Of a stretch of 64,000 bases of DNA, positions 8,753 to 16,331 are shown one piece after another. Each line of letters begins with the position of its first letter. The stretch's first letter is position 1. The position numbers and the translations under genes are program-made. Origin of the DNA: RGIG6919 sp045531905 (GTDB taxonomy: Bacteria > Bacillota > Clostridia > Lachnospirales > Lachnospiraceae); the NCBI GenBank assembly GCA_045531905.1, contig JAZSEY010000017.1, positions 1 through 64,000 of the forward strand, given 5' to 3'. The notes under the pieces are model-generated. The model saw nothing but the letters and a program-made list of their open reading frames with translations, searched no databases and was not told where the DNA came from.

Positions 8753-10981
8753 TTGAATAGAAAAATACTGTGTTTCATGGTTTTGTATGTGCTTGGAGGG
8801 CTGATAATACAAAATGCTGGCATAACAGTATCATCATCGGAGCGTGTGTATCAGAAACTGGAACAGCGCTTTACAGGTGAGGTGATAGGAGAGGTAACCG
8901 GATTTTCTAAGGGTGCCTCTTCTTTTATTTTATATGCAAATATAGTGATGGAAACGGATGATACAAAAGAACAATATCAGTATGGCGTGGCATGCTATTT
9001 AAAGGAGCAGTCGTTCTATGTGATTGGTCAAATGATAAAGATATCCGGCGAATTCTATAAACCCAAAGTGGCAACAAATGCTGGAGAGTTTAATCAGTAT
9101 ATTTATTACCGGGCAAGAGGTGTGGATTGGTTAATCAGTGAACCGGATATTTATTCGGTGCAGGGAGAGCAAGTGGCATTCTGCAGTAAATACATAAATC
9201 AAGCAAAGACTTGGCTGATGGAGTTACGAAACAGCATTTCTCAGGTGTATGAAAAATTATTAGATAATCATAGTTGTGGCTTGGTAACTGCCATGGTATT
9301 AGGCGATAAAAGTGGTATTGCAGATGAAACGAAAAGCTTGTATCAAAAGAACAACATATCACATTTGCTGGCGATATCAGGTTTGCATGTGGGGTTACTC
9401 AGCGGTTTGTTTTATAAATTGTTACGAAAAATAGGATTCTCCTATGTGCTATCCGGCATGGTAGGGATGGTAGTTACCTTTAGTTATGGATATATGACTG
9501 GAAATGCAGACGCAACTCTTCGTGCTGCTATTATGCTTTCGGTATCTATGATAGCGGGTATGCTAGGAAGAACTTATGATATGTTGACTGCAATGAGTGT
9601 ATCCGTATTGGTGTTATGTTCAGGAAATATATGGAAACTCTATGATGGCGGTTTTCTCTTTTCCTACGGTGCGGTGCTAGGTATAGGTGGAATATATCCG
9701 TTGTTGCACCAATTGTTTCCAGTTAAGAAGAAAATTGGTAAGACGGTGCTTCTAAATATCTCTATTACAGTGGTGACATTCCCGATTGCACTGCATTTTT
9801 ATGGCACTTATTCACCTTATAGCATTTTTGTCAATATGTTAGTGATACCACCTATGAGCATTTTGTTGGTGGTTTCTTTGTTGGCCGGTGTGATTGGCTT
9901 GTGGAATCTGGAATTGGCAGGACTGCTATTATATATTCCAAAAGGAATACTGTGGATGTATGAGTGGATTTGTGAGACGTGTTTAGCGTTGCCTGGTTCC
10001 TATGTGATACTGGGGGCAATGGACCAATGGGCGCTGGTTTGCTATGTCGTACTATTGTTGGTGGTTTTGGTGATATGCTTTGTAGCAAAACGTCGTGAGA
10101 AAAAAGGTCTTTCTATATCGAAAGGGGTATGCAGAGTAGCTGTGTTAGTATGTGTTTCATTGATGGTGGTATTGGGGATATACAGAATTCCTGAGGACTC
10201 CTTATTGATGATGGATGTGGGACAGGGGCAGTGCGTGCTATTAGAGACGAAGAATGGATTGCACATCATGGTTGATGGTGGTAGTACCAACAGGCAGGAT
10301 GTGGGGGAATATGTCTTGTTGCCAGTGCTAAAACACCAAGGAATTCAAAGGTTAGATTACGTGGTGGTGTCTCATGCAGATACCGACCACATCAGCGGTA
10401 TTACATATTTGTTGGAGCAAAGTGATAACAGGGAAGTGGAAATTGGTTCCTTGGTTATTGCAGGTTGTTGTAGGAAGGATGAAAGATATCTGGAACTAGA
10501 GAATCTGGCACGAAAACATGGTGTGAAGGTGATTTATGCAAGCAGTGGGGATGGTATTCGTAGTGGGGATTTTTCGTTTACATGTCTGTATCCGGTGCTG
10601 AATCAGCAGTCGGAAGATGTGAATGACTTATCTTTGGTGTTTTTAGCACAGTATGGAGATATAAAAATTTTGCTTCCGGGAGATATCGGCATGGAGCCAG
10701 AAAAGGATTTGTTGCGATATGATGAATTGTTAGCTGATTTGGACGTGCTTCTAGTGGCACATCACGGGTCAAAGTATTCCAGTTCAGAAGCATTTTTAGA
10801 GTTGACAAAACCAAAGTGGGCATTGATTTCTTGTGGTGAGGGGAACTTTTACGGGCATCCTCATGAGGCGTTGCTTAGAAGATTAGGACAAATAGGAAGT
10901 AAAACAATCGTGACGACTGATTATGGGGCAGTTACAGTAAAAGTTGGGAAGGAGATTGAGGTGTATGGGTGTGAACAATAA
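8753..10981 (+). CDS. comEC: ComEC/Rec2 DNA-uptake channel protein
   Basis: ComEC forms the inner-membrane channel through which single-stranded DNA enters in transformation. In order the product has an N-terminal membrane segment and OB-like DUF4131 region (1-150), the multi-spanning Competence domain with HLLAISGLHVGLL (about 190-450), and a C-terminal metallo-beta-lactamase-type domain with DVGQGQC and SHADTDHISG (about residues 540-547) and AHHGSKYSS. All expected metal ligands are visible. The start is TTG with GAGGAG six bases upstream. The length (742) is normal and the gene is intact. It ends the comEA operon. Confidence 0.93.
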   Translation: MNRKILCFMVLYVLGGLIIQNAGITVSSSERVYQKLEQRFTGEVIGEVTGFSKGASSFILYANIVMETDDTKEQYQYGVACYLKEQSFYVIGQMIKISGEFYKPKVATNAGEFNQYIYYRARGVDWLISEPDIYSVQGEQVAFCSKYINQAKTWLMELRNSISQVYEKLLDNHSCGLVTAMVLGDKSGIADETKSLYQKNNISHLLAISGLHVGLLSGLFYKLLRKIGFSYVLSGMVGMVVTFSYGYMTGNADATLRAAIMLSVSMIAGMLGRTYDMLTAMSVSVLVLCSGNIWKLYDGGFLFSYGAVLGIGGIYPLLHQLFPVKKKIGKTVLLNISITVVTFPIALHFYGTYSPYSIFVNMLVIPPMSILLVVSLLAGVIGLWNLELAGLLLYIPKGILWMYEWICETCLALPGSYVILGAMDQWALVCYVVLLLVVLVICFVAKRREKKGLSISKGVCRVAVLVCVSLMVVLGIYRIPEDSLLMMDVGQGQCVLLETKNGLHIMVDGGSTNRQDVGEYVLLPVLKHQGIQRLDYVVVSHADTDHISGITYLLEQSDNREVEIGSLVIAGCCRKDERYLELENLARKHGVKVIYASSGDGIRSGDFSFTCLYPVLNQQSEDVNDLSLVFLAQYGDIKILLPGDIGMEPEKDLLRYDELLADLDVLLVAHHGSKYSSSEAFLELTKPKWALISCGEGNFYGHPHEALLRRLGQIGSKTIVTTDYGAVTVKVGKEIEVYGCEQ

Positions 10982-11498
10982 GGAAAGAAGAGTTGAAATC
11001 GTCAAAGACGAAAATGGTAAAAGTGTTGTAATTATTAAGGATATTCTGTTTAAAGGTAGACGTAATATTAATTGGAGAGAAGTGGAGGAATATTTGAAAG
11101 AATATATTGGGAATTGTTATGAGATTATTGAAACTTCGGAAAATGTGTATATTGGTAGTGATTTTCCGGATGAATTCTGTCATTCAAGAGATACTAAGGT
11201 GCTGAAAGGTACGAATGCAAAGGCAAAAGCTAATGTTACTCAAGTGATTGGAGAATTGATTCAAATAGCTTCCAATAGAAGTGTTTCTAACGATTTCGAT
11301 AACAAGCATGGTAAACGGGCGAGAAATGGATGGTATCGATATGATTCTAGTTTTGCTTTACCGATATATGACGAAACGGGGAAAATATATAGGTATAATG
11401 TTTTTTCAGTAAGATTGCTTGTTAGATGTTCAAGTAACGGGAAACTTTATTTATATGATATTTTGAGGACAAAAAAAGAGACATATAAACCGCTTTGA
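10965..11498 (+). CDS. Small accessory protein with LPD3/barnase-type nuclease-like domain
   Basis: This 177-residue protein starts inside the end of comEC (ATG 10965, AAGGAG ten bases upstream). The N-terminal half is charged. The C-terminal half (about 80-175), with ANVTQVIGELIQIASN, HGKRARNGWYRYDSSFALP and LYLYDILRTKKET, resembles the LPD3-type domain found in phage and plasmid polyvalent proteins, which belongs to the barnase-EndoU-colicin-RelE-like nuclease fold. This is recognition by pattern, not a search. No immunity gene is evident. It interrupts the conserved comEC-holA neighbourhood and was probably acquired by transfer. Confidence 0.55.
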   Translation: MGVNNKERRVEIVKDENGKSVVIIKDILFKGRRNINWREVEEYLKEYIGNCYEIIETSENVYIGSDFPDEFCHSRDTKVLKGTNAKAKANVTQVIGELIQIASNRSVSNDFDNKHGKRARNGWYRYDSSFALPIYDETGKIYRYNVFSVRLLVRCSSNGKLYLYDILRTKKETYKPL

Positions 11499-11635
11499 GC
11501 ACACTGGCTAAACGGTCGTAAAACACGCCTCTTTTCGTAACAATGATATCTTTGTTGTGTGAAAATGTCAAGCATTTTTTGAAAAACAACGCTATGTAAG
11601 TGGTGGACGTTTTTGTAGAAGAATAGTGTCTTTTG

Positions 11636-11644
11636 TGTTATAAT
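11636..11644 (+). promoter_or_regulatory. Extended -10 promoter for the leader peptide/methyltransferase
   Basis: TGTTATAAT is a perfect extended -10 element. The -35 region is weak, as is usual for such promoters. It lies 45 bases before the leader peptide start. Confidence 0.6.
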
Positions 11645-11688
11645 AAGCGTGTTAACAGTGTAGTTTGTAATGTTGGGAGAGGTATTAT

Positions 11689-11754
11689 ATGGTAATGTTT
11701 CGAAGTAACTTCTCGGTGCAGTTTCGTAATCTGACAACAGATTGTGCCGAGTAA
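11689..11754 (+). CDS. Putative 21-residue regulatory leader peptide
   Basis: A short frame starts MVMFRSNF and ends DCAE followed by TAA. It is preceded by a strong ribosome-binding site (GGGAGAGG, six bases before the ATG) and a promoter. Its codons overlap the arms of two alternative hairpins, and it sits 61 bases upstream of a methyltransferase gene. This layout matches leader peptides that control antibiotic-resistance and translation-related genes by ribosome stalling. No known leader was recognised with confidence. Confidence 0.6.
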   Translation: MVMFRSNFSVQFRNLTTDCAE

Positions 11755-11778
11755 GTGATGTTGTCAGTTAACTGCACC
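11712..11778 (+). promoter_or_regulatory. Mutually exclusive leader hairpins (attenuator)
   Basis: Two structures compete. Structure A pairs GGTGCAGTT (11715-11723) with AACTGCACC (11770-11778), and inside it CTGACAAC (11731-11738) with GTTGTCAG (11760-11767). Structure B pairs CTCGGTGC (11712-11719) with GTGCCGAG (11744-11751). They share bases, so only one can form at a time, and a ribosome on the leader frame would favour one. No long T run follows structure A, and the methyltransferase ribosome-binding site (AAGGAG, about 11802) is not in a stem, so the output step is unclear. Confidence 0.6.
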
Positions 11779-11815
11779 TTTCAGAAATGATTATACATAA
11801 AAAGGAGTAGTTATC

Positions 11816-12577
11816 ATGAACATAGAAAAATTAAAGGAATTTTGGAAAAGAGAAGAGGCACTTGCACACATAAAGGGGTGGGATTTTTCTCATATAGATG
11901 ATAGGTACAAATCAGAAGAAGATGATATGCCATGGAATTATAAGCAGGTTATCCAAAAGTATATAAAATGTACGGATAAGATTTTGGATATTGATACTGG
12001 TGGTGGTGAGTTTCTATTATCTTTGCATCATCCATATGAACTGACAAGTGCGACGGAAGGATATGCCCCAAATGTGGATTTGTGTCAACGGTCATTAGGA
12101 ACGTTGGGCATTGATTTTCATGAGATGAACAATTATTCATGCATGCCATTTGAGGATGAGGAATTTGATATAGTTATCAATCGGCATGGAGCATATGATG
12201 CGAAGGAAATTTACCGTATATTGAAACCGGGCGGTATATTTATAACCCAACAGGTAGGGGAAGATAATGACTGGAATTTGGTGAATAAACTGTTGCCAGA
12301 TATAAATAAACAATCATTGGGACACAATCTGAAAAATCAGATTGAATTGTTTCAATCTAATGGGTTTCATTTACTAGAGCAAGGGGAAGTACATAAACCA
12401 ATTTATTTTTATGATACAGGTGCTTTGGTATGGTTTGCCAGAATTATTGAATGGGAATTTGTTGGCTTTTCGGTAGAACGTTGCTTTGAACAATTGCTAG
12501 CAGTGGAACAAGAAATTAACAAACAAGGTTATGTTAAAGGAGAAGTACACAGATTTTATTTAGTAGCAAGAAAGTAG
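11816..12577 (+). CDS. Class I SAM-dependent methyltransferase of unknown substrate
   Basis: The Rossmann-type methyltransferase signature is present: ILDIDTGGGEFLLSL (motif I, about residues 57-71), an acidic end of strand 2 (ATEGY), DFHEMN, EEFDIVINRHG (motif IV) and YRILKPGGIFITQQV. Motif I is slightly unusual (DIDTGGG instead of DxGxGxG). Substrate is not deducible. The leader peptide and hairpins upstream suggest induction through stalled translation, as for antibiotic-responsive rRNA methylases, but this protein does not look like Erm or RlmA. It is in the accessory insert between comEC and holA. Confidence 0.72.
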   Translation: MNIEKLKEFWKREEALAHIKGWDFSHIDDRYKSEEDDMPWNYKQVIQKYIKCTDKILDIDTGGGEFLLSLHHPYELTSATEGYAPNVDLCQRSLGTLGIDFHEMNNYSCMPFEDEEFDIVINRHGAYDAKEIYRILKPGGIFITQQVGEDNDWNLVNKLLPDINKQSLGHNLKNQIELFQSNGFHLLEQGEVHKPIYFYDTGALVWFARIIEWEFVGFSVERCFEQLLAVEQEINKQGYVKGEVHRFYLVARK

Positions 12578-12641
12578 AAAATGTATTTTAGAGGAACATG
12601 GGATTACATATAAGTCCTATACATGGTAAAGAGATTACAAT

Positions 12642-13625
12642 ATGAAGACATTACAAGAAGACGTAAAACTAAATAGTTTCAAGAAGGTATATTTGTTGTT
12701 TGGTGAAGAGGCATACCTACGACGAACCTGGAGAGATAAACTGATTGCAGCTATGCTACCGGAAGGGGACACCATGAACCTTACAAAATATGTGGGAAAA
12801 GGTGTCAAGCTGGATGAAGTGCTTGCTATGTCACAAACGATGCCTTTTTTTGCCGAGCGAAGAGTGCTCGTGTTAGAGGATACAGGCTATTTCAAAAATG
12901 CCACAGAAGGCTTGAAGGAAGGAATTGAGGCGCTTCCAGAGAGTACCTGTATGATTTTTGTGGAGAGCGAAGTGGACAAGCGAGGAAAGGCGTTTAAGTC
13001 AGTGAAGCAGGAAGGTTATGCAGCTGAACTGAACACACCAGATAGCAAGATGCTGGTAACATGGTTAATTCGTATTGCCAATGATGCCCAGAAACAGATG
13101 GACCCAAAGACTGCATCTATGATATTGGAGTATTGTGGCATGGATATGTTACAGTTATCCCATGAGATGGACAAATTGATTTCCTATGCCTACGAACGGC
13201 CTGTGATTTCGGTTGCAGATGTGGAGGAAATTTGTGTCAGTCAGATTACAGGAAAGATATTTGAAATGATGGATGCCATTACTGCAAGACAGCCGGAAAG
13301 AACCTTGATGCTCTATCATGATTTATTGACATTGCGTGAGGCACCATTGAAGATATTGAGTCTGCTTACCAGACAGATTCGCATTTTGACAGAGATAAAA
13401 GGTTTGTTAGATGATAAAGTGGAGTATGGTCAATTGGCATCCAAGGTAGGAATCCCTCCGTTTACCGTGAAAAAATATACCAGTCAGTGTAAGAACTATC
13501 CGTATTCGGAATTGCTTTCTATGTTTGAGGCATGCCAGCAGACAGAGGAACAGATTAAGACCGGTCAGGTGGGAGATGTCATAGGTGTGGAGCTACTAAT
13601 TGTTGGATTTTCCAAGAAAAAGTAG
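12642..13625 (+). CDS. holA: DNA polymerase III subunit delta
   Basis: HolA is the delta subunit of the clamp loader, which opens the beta clamp. The N-terminal KVYLLFGEEAYLRR segment (about 14-27) is the family signature. The middle has the DSKMLVTWLIR and LEYCGMDMLQLSHEMDKL parts, and the C-terminal collar domain is complete. The length (327) is normal. In Bacillus and most clostridia holA follows comEC directly and precedes rpsT; here about 1.6 kb of extra DNA separates it from comEC. Confidence 0.92.
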   Translation: MKTLQEDVKLNSFKKVYLLFGEEAYLRRTWRDKLIAAMLPEGDTMNLTKYVGKGVKLDEVLAMSQTMPFFAERRVLVLEDTGYFKNATEGLKEGIEALPESTCMIFVESEVDKRGKAFKSVKQEGYAAELNTPDSKMLVTWLIRIANDAQKQMDPKTASMILEYCGMDMLQLSHEMDKLISYAYERPVISVADVEEICVSQITGKIFEMMDAITARQPERTLMLYHDLLTLREAPLKILSLLTRQIRILTEIKGLLDDKVEYGQLASKVGIPPFTVKKYTSQCKNYPYSELLSMFEACQQTEEQIKTGQVGDVIGVELLIVGFSKKK

Positions 13626-13662
13626 AAGTATGGATAATTTCATAAAATAATAAAAAAAAGAG

Positions 13663-13691
13663 TTGACAAAGACAATCTTTTCCACTAGAAT
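13663..13691 (+). promoter_or_regulatory. Sigma-A promoter for rpsT
   Basis: TTGACA, a 17-base spacer and TAGAAT form a near-consensus promoter. About 75 bases of leader precede the TTG start of rpsT. Confidence 0.85.
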
Positions 13692-13774
13692 ACAAGGGTA
13701 TGTTTACATTAGATTGTCCGTGTCCGGTTTTAATGAAAACTATCATATATTATAAAAAGATGGAGGTGTACGAT

Positions 13775-14038
13775 TTGGCTAATATCAAATCTGCAAAGAA
13801 GAGAATTAAAGTTATCGAGAAGAAGACTTTAAGAAACAAGATGATTAAATCAGAAGTTAAGACAGAGATTAAGAAGGTTGAGGCTGCAATTGCTGCTGGT
13901 GATAAGGCTGCCGCTAGCGCTGCATTGTTAGTTGTTACTTCTAAGCTTGATAAGGCTGCTGCTAAGGGTGTATACCATAAGAACATGGTTTCAAGAAAGG
14001 TATCTCGTTTAGCTAACGCAGTGAATAAATTAGCATAA
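13775..14038 (+). CDS. rpsT: 30S ribosomal protein S20
   Basis: S20 binds 16S rRNA in the small subunit body. The frame begins at TTG 13775, eight bases after GGAGG, giving LANIKSAKKRIKVIEKK as the classic S20 N-terminus and a Lys/Ala-rich 87-residue protein ending NAVNKLA. The frame is open further upstream, but that part is the untranslated leader. It has its own promoter and terminator, and so is monocistronic. The TTG start is a known feature of some S20 genes and limits its translation. Confidence 0.95.
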   Translation: MANIKSAKKRIKVIEKKTLRNKMIKSEVKTEIKKVEAAIAAGDKAAASAALLVVTSKLDKAAAKGVYHKNMVSRKVSRLANAVNKLA

Positions 14039-14062
14039 TTATTCAATCTCATATATATAAAG

Positions 14063-14098
14063 AAAGACATCGCTCTAACCCAAGCGATGTCTTTTTTT
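14063..14098 (+). terminator. Strong terminator after rpsT
   Basis: A perfect 12-bp stem (AAAGACATCGCT with AGCGATGTCTTT), an 8-base loop and a run of seven T. Confidence 0.95.
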
Positions 14099-14104
14099 GT
14101 GCTT

Positions 14105-14132
14105 ACATAAGATTTCCAAATCTGGTTATAAC
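14105..14132 (+). promoter_or_regulatory. Possible forespore (sigma-F/G-like) promoter for gpr
   Basis: ACATA, 14 bases, then GGTTATAAC approximates the sigma-F/G pattern (GYATA; GGnnAnAnT). gpr is forespore-expressed in Bacillus and here begins just after the rpsT terminator, so it needs its own promoter. Recognition is by eye on a loose consensus. Confidence 0.4.
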
Positions 14133-14165
14133 TATGACAAGATAGTTTTGTGGCAGGAGGGTTAT

Positions 14166-15101
14166 ATGGGATTAGGAAGAACGGATTTAGCGGTAGAATT
14201 AAAAGAAGATGTGGAAGAACAGCTGTTAGGACAGGGGGTATCTGTGTCCACGAAGCAATATGACAACACAGGGATTACGGAAACCGTAATCCGTGTGGAA
14301 AATGAGATGGGCTCCAAGACATTAGGCAAAGCGATTGGTACGTACATTACAATAGAAAGTAATGAAATGGAGTGCATGGATACCTCCTATCATGTGCCTA
14401 TGATGGAGATATTGCAACAACACTTACGGGAAAGTTTAAAGGGATATCGACATGTGTTGTTCGTGGGGCTGGGGAACCGAATGGTGACACCGGATGCCTT
14501 GGGTCCTTTGGTGGTGGATAATTTGTGTATTACCAGACACCTAATTATGGAAAAACTGTTAGATGCAAATTATATGTACTCGTCATTGGCTCCGGGGGTG
14601 ATGGCACAGACCGGTATGGAAACCAGTAGTCTTTTAAAAGGCGTGGTAAAGGCAGAAAAACCGGATGTGATTGTAGCGATTGATGCTTTGGCAGCTAGAA
14701 ATGTCAATCGATTAAATAAGACGATTCAGTTGTCAGATACAGGAATTTCGCCAGGCTCCGGTGTTGGTAATCACAGAGCAGCAATCAATCAAGCAAGTTT
14801 AGGCGTGCCGGTCATAGCGATTGGTGTTCCCACGGTGATATCAGTGCCGGCAATTGTGGATGAGGCCATGGATTCTATTTTGAATCAGTTGGGGAAAACG
14901 GGCATGAAAGAAGCGTTAAGTAGTTTTTCGGACAAAGAACGATATGATTTGGCAAAGGAAATGCTGACGCCGGAATTGGCTGAAATGTTTGTAACTCCCA
15001 AAAATGTAGATGATGCGGTAAAGAGAATCAGTTATACCATATCGGAAGCCTTTAATCAATTGCTTGGTCTAGACGATGAAATTTTAGCATATATTCATTA
15101 G
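14166..15101 (+). CDS. gpr: Germination protease GPR
   Basis: GPR (peptidase family A25) degrades small acid-soluble spore proteins during germination and is made as a zymogen. The mature region is evident: RTDLAVEL, FVGLGNRMVTPDALGP, APGVMAQTGMETS, AIDALAARNVNR, SDTGISPGSGVGNHR and IGVPTVI. ATG 14166 with GGAGG upstream leaves only about seven residues before the expected processing site, shorter than the 15-16 residues of Bacillus. The frame is open upstream but has no well-placed start. It is followed by spoIIP after one base. Confidence 0.92.
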   Translation: MGLGRTDLAVELKEDVEEQLLGQGVSVSTKQYDNTGITETVIRVENEMGSKTLGKAIGTYITIESNEMECMDTSYHVPMMEILQQHLRESLKGYRHVLFVGLGNRMVTPDALGPLVVDNLCITRHLIMEKLLDANYMYSSLAPGVMAQTGMETSSLLKGVVKAEKPDVIVAIDALAARNVNRLNKTIQLSDTGISPGSGVGNHRAAINQASLGVPVIAIGVPTVISVPAIVDEAMDSILNQLGKTGMKEALSSFSDKERYDLAKEMLTPELAEMFVTPKNVDDAVKRISYTISEAFNQLLGLDDEILAYIH

Positions 15102-15102
15102 T

Positions 15103-16257
15103 ATGAAGAAGTCAGGAACCGTGCGCAAACAATCGTATAGCAGGAAATTAGGTATTTGTTATTATGTATTGCTAATTGTCTTTTCAATTTTTATTATTGG
15201 AAAATCCATAGCAGTTTGTATGGATGTAGCAGATATCAATCAGTTGGAGTTATCTATGAAGGAGACGATAGTTGATTTTGCAGATGGTTTAATCGCGCAG
15301 CTGTTTCCGAATCTGCGTTATGTTGAACAGTATGGCGTAGACGATACATTGGTTTATGAAAATGAAATTCCGGAATATTTTTATGAGGATGAAGATACAA
15401 AAAGCATTGAAACACTGATGGCTTTAGAAAATCAGCAGGCAAGTGTCTCGGCTCCACAAGTCAGCGCGGAAAAAATGGGGACGACCTTTTCTATGGAACA
15501 GCTTGCTGATGTAGATTTTATGCGAAATAACTTTTATGTGGTGGATAGTGCAGCAGAAATTTTGAATTCTGAATTAAAAGCAGAAAACTTGTTGCAAAAA
15601 AATATGACAATAGACGTCAGTAGCACGGATTATAAAGTGTTGATATATCACACCCATGGAAGTGAAGCCTTTGCGGATAGTAGAGAGGGGGTATTGGAAG
15701 ATACGATTATTGGGGTAGGAGATACCTTAACCGAAATACTGGAAACCCAATATGGTATTCATGTCTATCATGATAGAACGGTATATGACATGGTAGATGG
15801 TAAATTGGATAGAAGTTATGCTTATCATCTTTCGAAGAAGGGGGTGCAAAAAATATTGGAAGCACACCCTTCTATTGAAGTAATTATAGATTTACATAGA
15901 GATGGTGTGTCGGAAGGGACACATTTAGTAACTACTATTAATGGAAAACCAACGGCGAAGGTAATGTTGTTAAATGGTGTCAGCCGTTTTAAAAAGTCTG
16001 GAGATATCAGTCATTTATACAATCCCTATAAGGAGGATAATTTGGCGTTTAGCTTGCAGTTATATTTAAAAGGTAGAGAACTATATGCAGATTTTTTTCG
16101 CAAGATTTATATTCGTTCCTATTGTTACAATTTAAATCTGATGCCAAAGGCAACTTTAGTGGAGGCGGGAGCACAGACAAATACCTTGGAGGAAATGAAA
16201 AATGCTATGGAACCCTTAGCAACAGTGCTTTATCAAGTCTTGAGCGGTGGAAAATAA
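15103..16257 (+). CDS. spoIIP: Stage II sporulation protein P
   Basis: SpoIIP is a membrane-anchored amidase/endopeptidase that cuts septal peptidoglycan with SpoIID and SpoIIM during engulfment. There is one membrane segment near residues 18-38, a variable linker, then the amidase domain with LIYHTHGSEAF (about residue 180), VIIDLHRDG (about 263) and a late LVEAGAQTNT containing the catalytic Glu. The length (384) is typical. It forms a gpr-spoIIP unit, the order found in many Firmicutes. Confidence 0.92.
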   Translation: MKKSGTVRKQSYSRKLGICYYVLLIVFSIFIIGKSIAVCMDVADINQLELSMKETIVDFADGLIAQLFPNLRYVEQYGVDDTLVYENEIPEYFYEDEDTKSIETLMALENQQASVSAPQVSAEKMGTTFSMEQLADVDFMRNNFYVVDSAAEILNSELKAENLLQKNMTIDVSSTDYKVLIYHTHGSEAFADSREGVLEDTIIGVGDTLTEILETQYGIHVYHDRTVYDMVDGKLDRSYAYHLSKKGVQKILEAHPSIEVIIDLHRDGVSEGTHLVTTINGKPTAKVMLLNGVSRFKKSGDISHLYNPYKEDNLAFSLQLYLKGRELYADFFRKIYIRSYCYNLNLMPKATLVEAGAQTNTLEEMKNAMEPLATVLYQVLSGGK

Positions 16258-16280
16258 TGTGTTATACTTGGTAGAGATTT

Positions 16281-16318
16281 TTGCTTTATAGGATATTCCT
16301 AAGGAAAAAGCAAGTTTT
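16281..16318 (+). other. Hairpin between spoIIP and lepA
   Basis: A two-part stem pairs TTGCTTT (16281-16287) with AAAGCAA (16307-16313), and within it TAGGA (16289-16293) with TCCTA (16297-16301). A short GTTTT follows, then the lepA AGGAGG. It may be a weak terminator for the sporulation genes or an attenuator of lepA. Confidence 0.5.
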
Positions 16319-16331
16319 AGGAGGAACAACA

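Noticed and set aside
10965..12577. Restriction-modification or toxin-antitoxin defence pair formed by the nuclease-like protein and the methyltransferase
   Set aside because: The methyltransferase has no visible DNA-methylase target motifs (such as NPPY/DPPY in context) and the two genes are separated by 317 bases with independent regulation.
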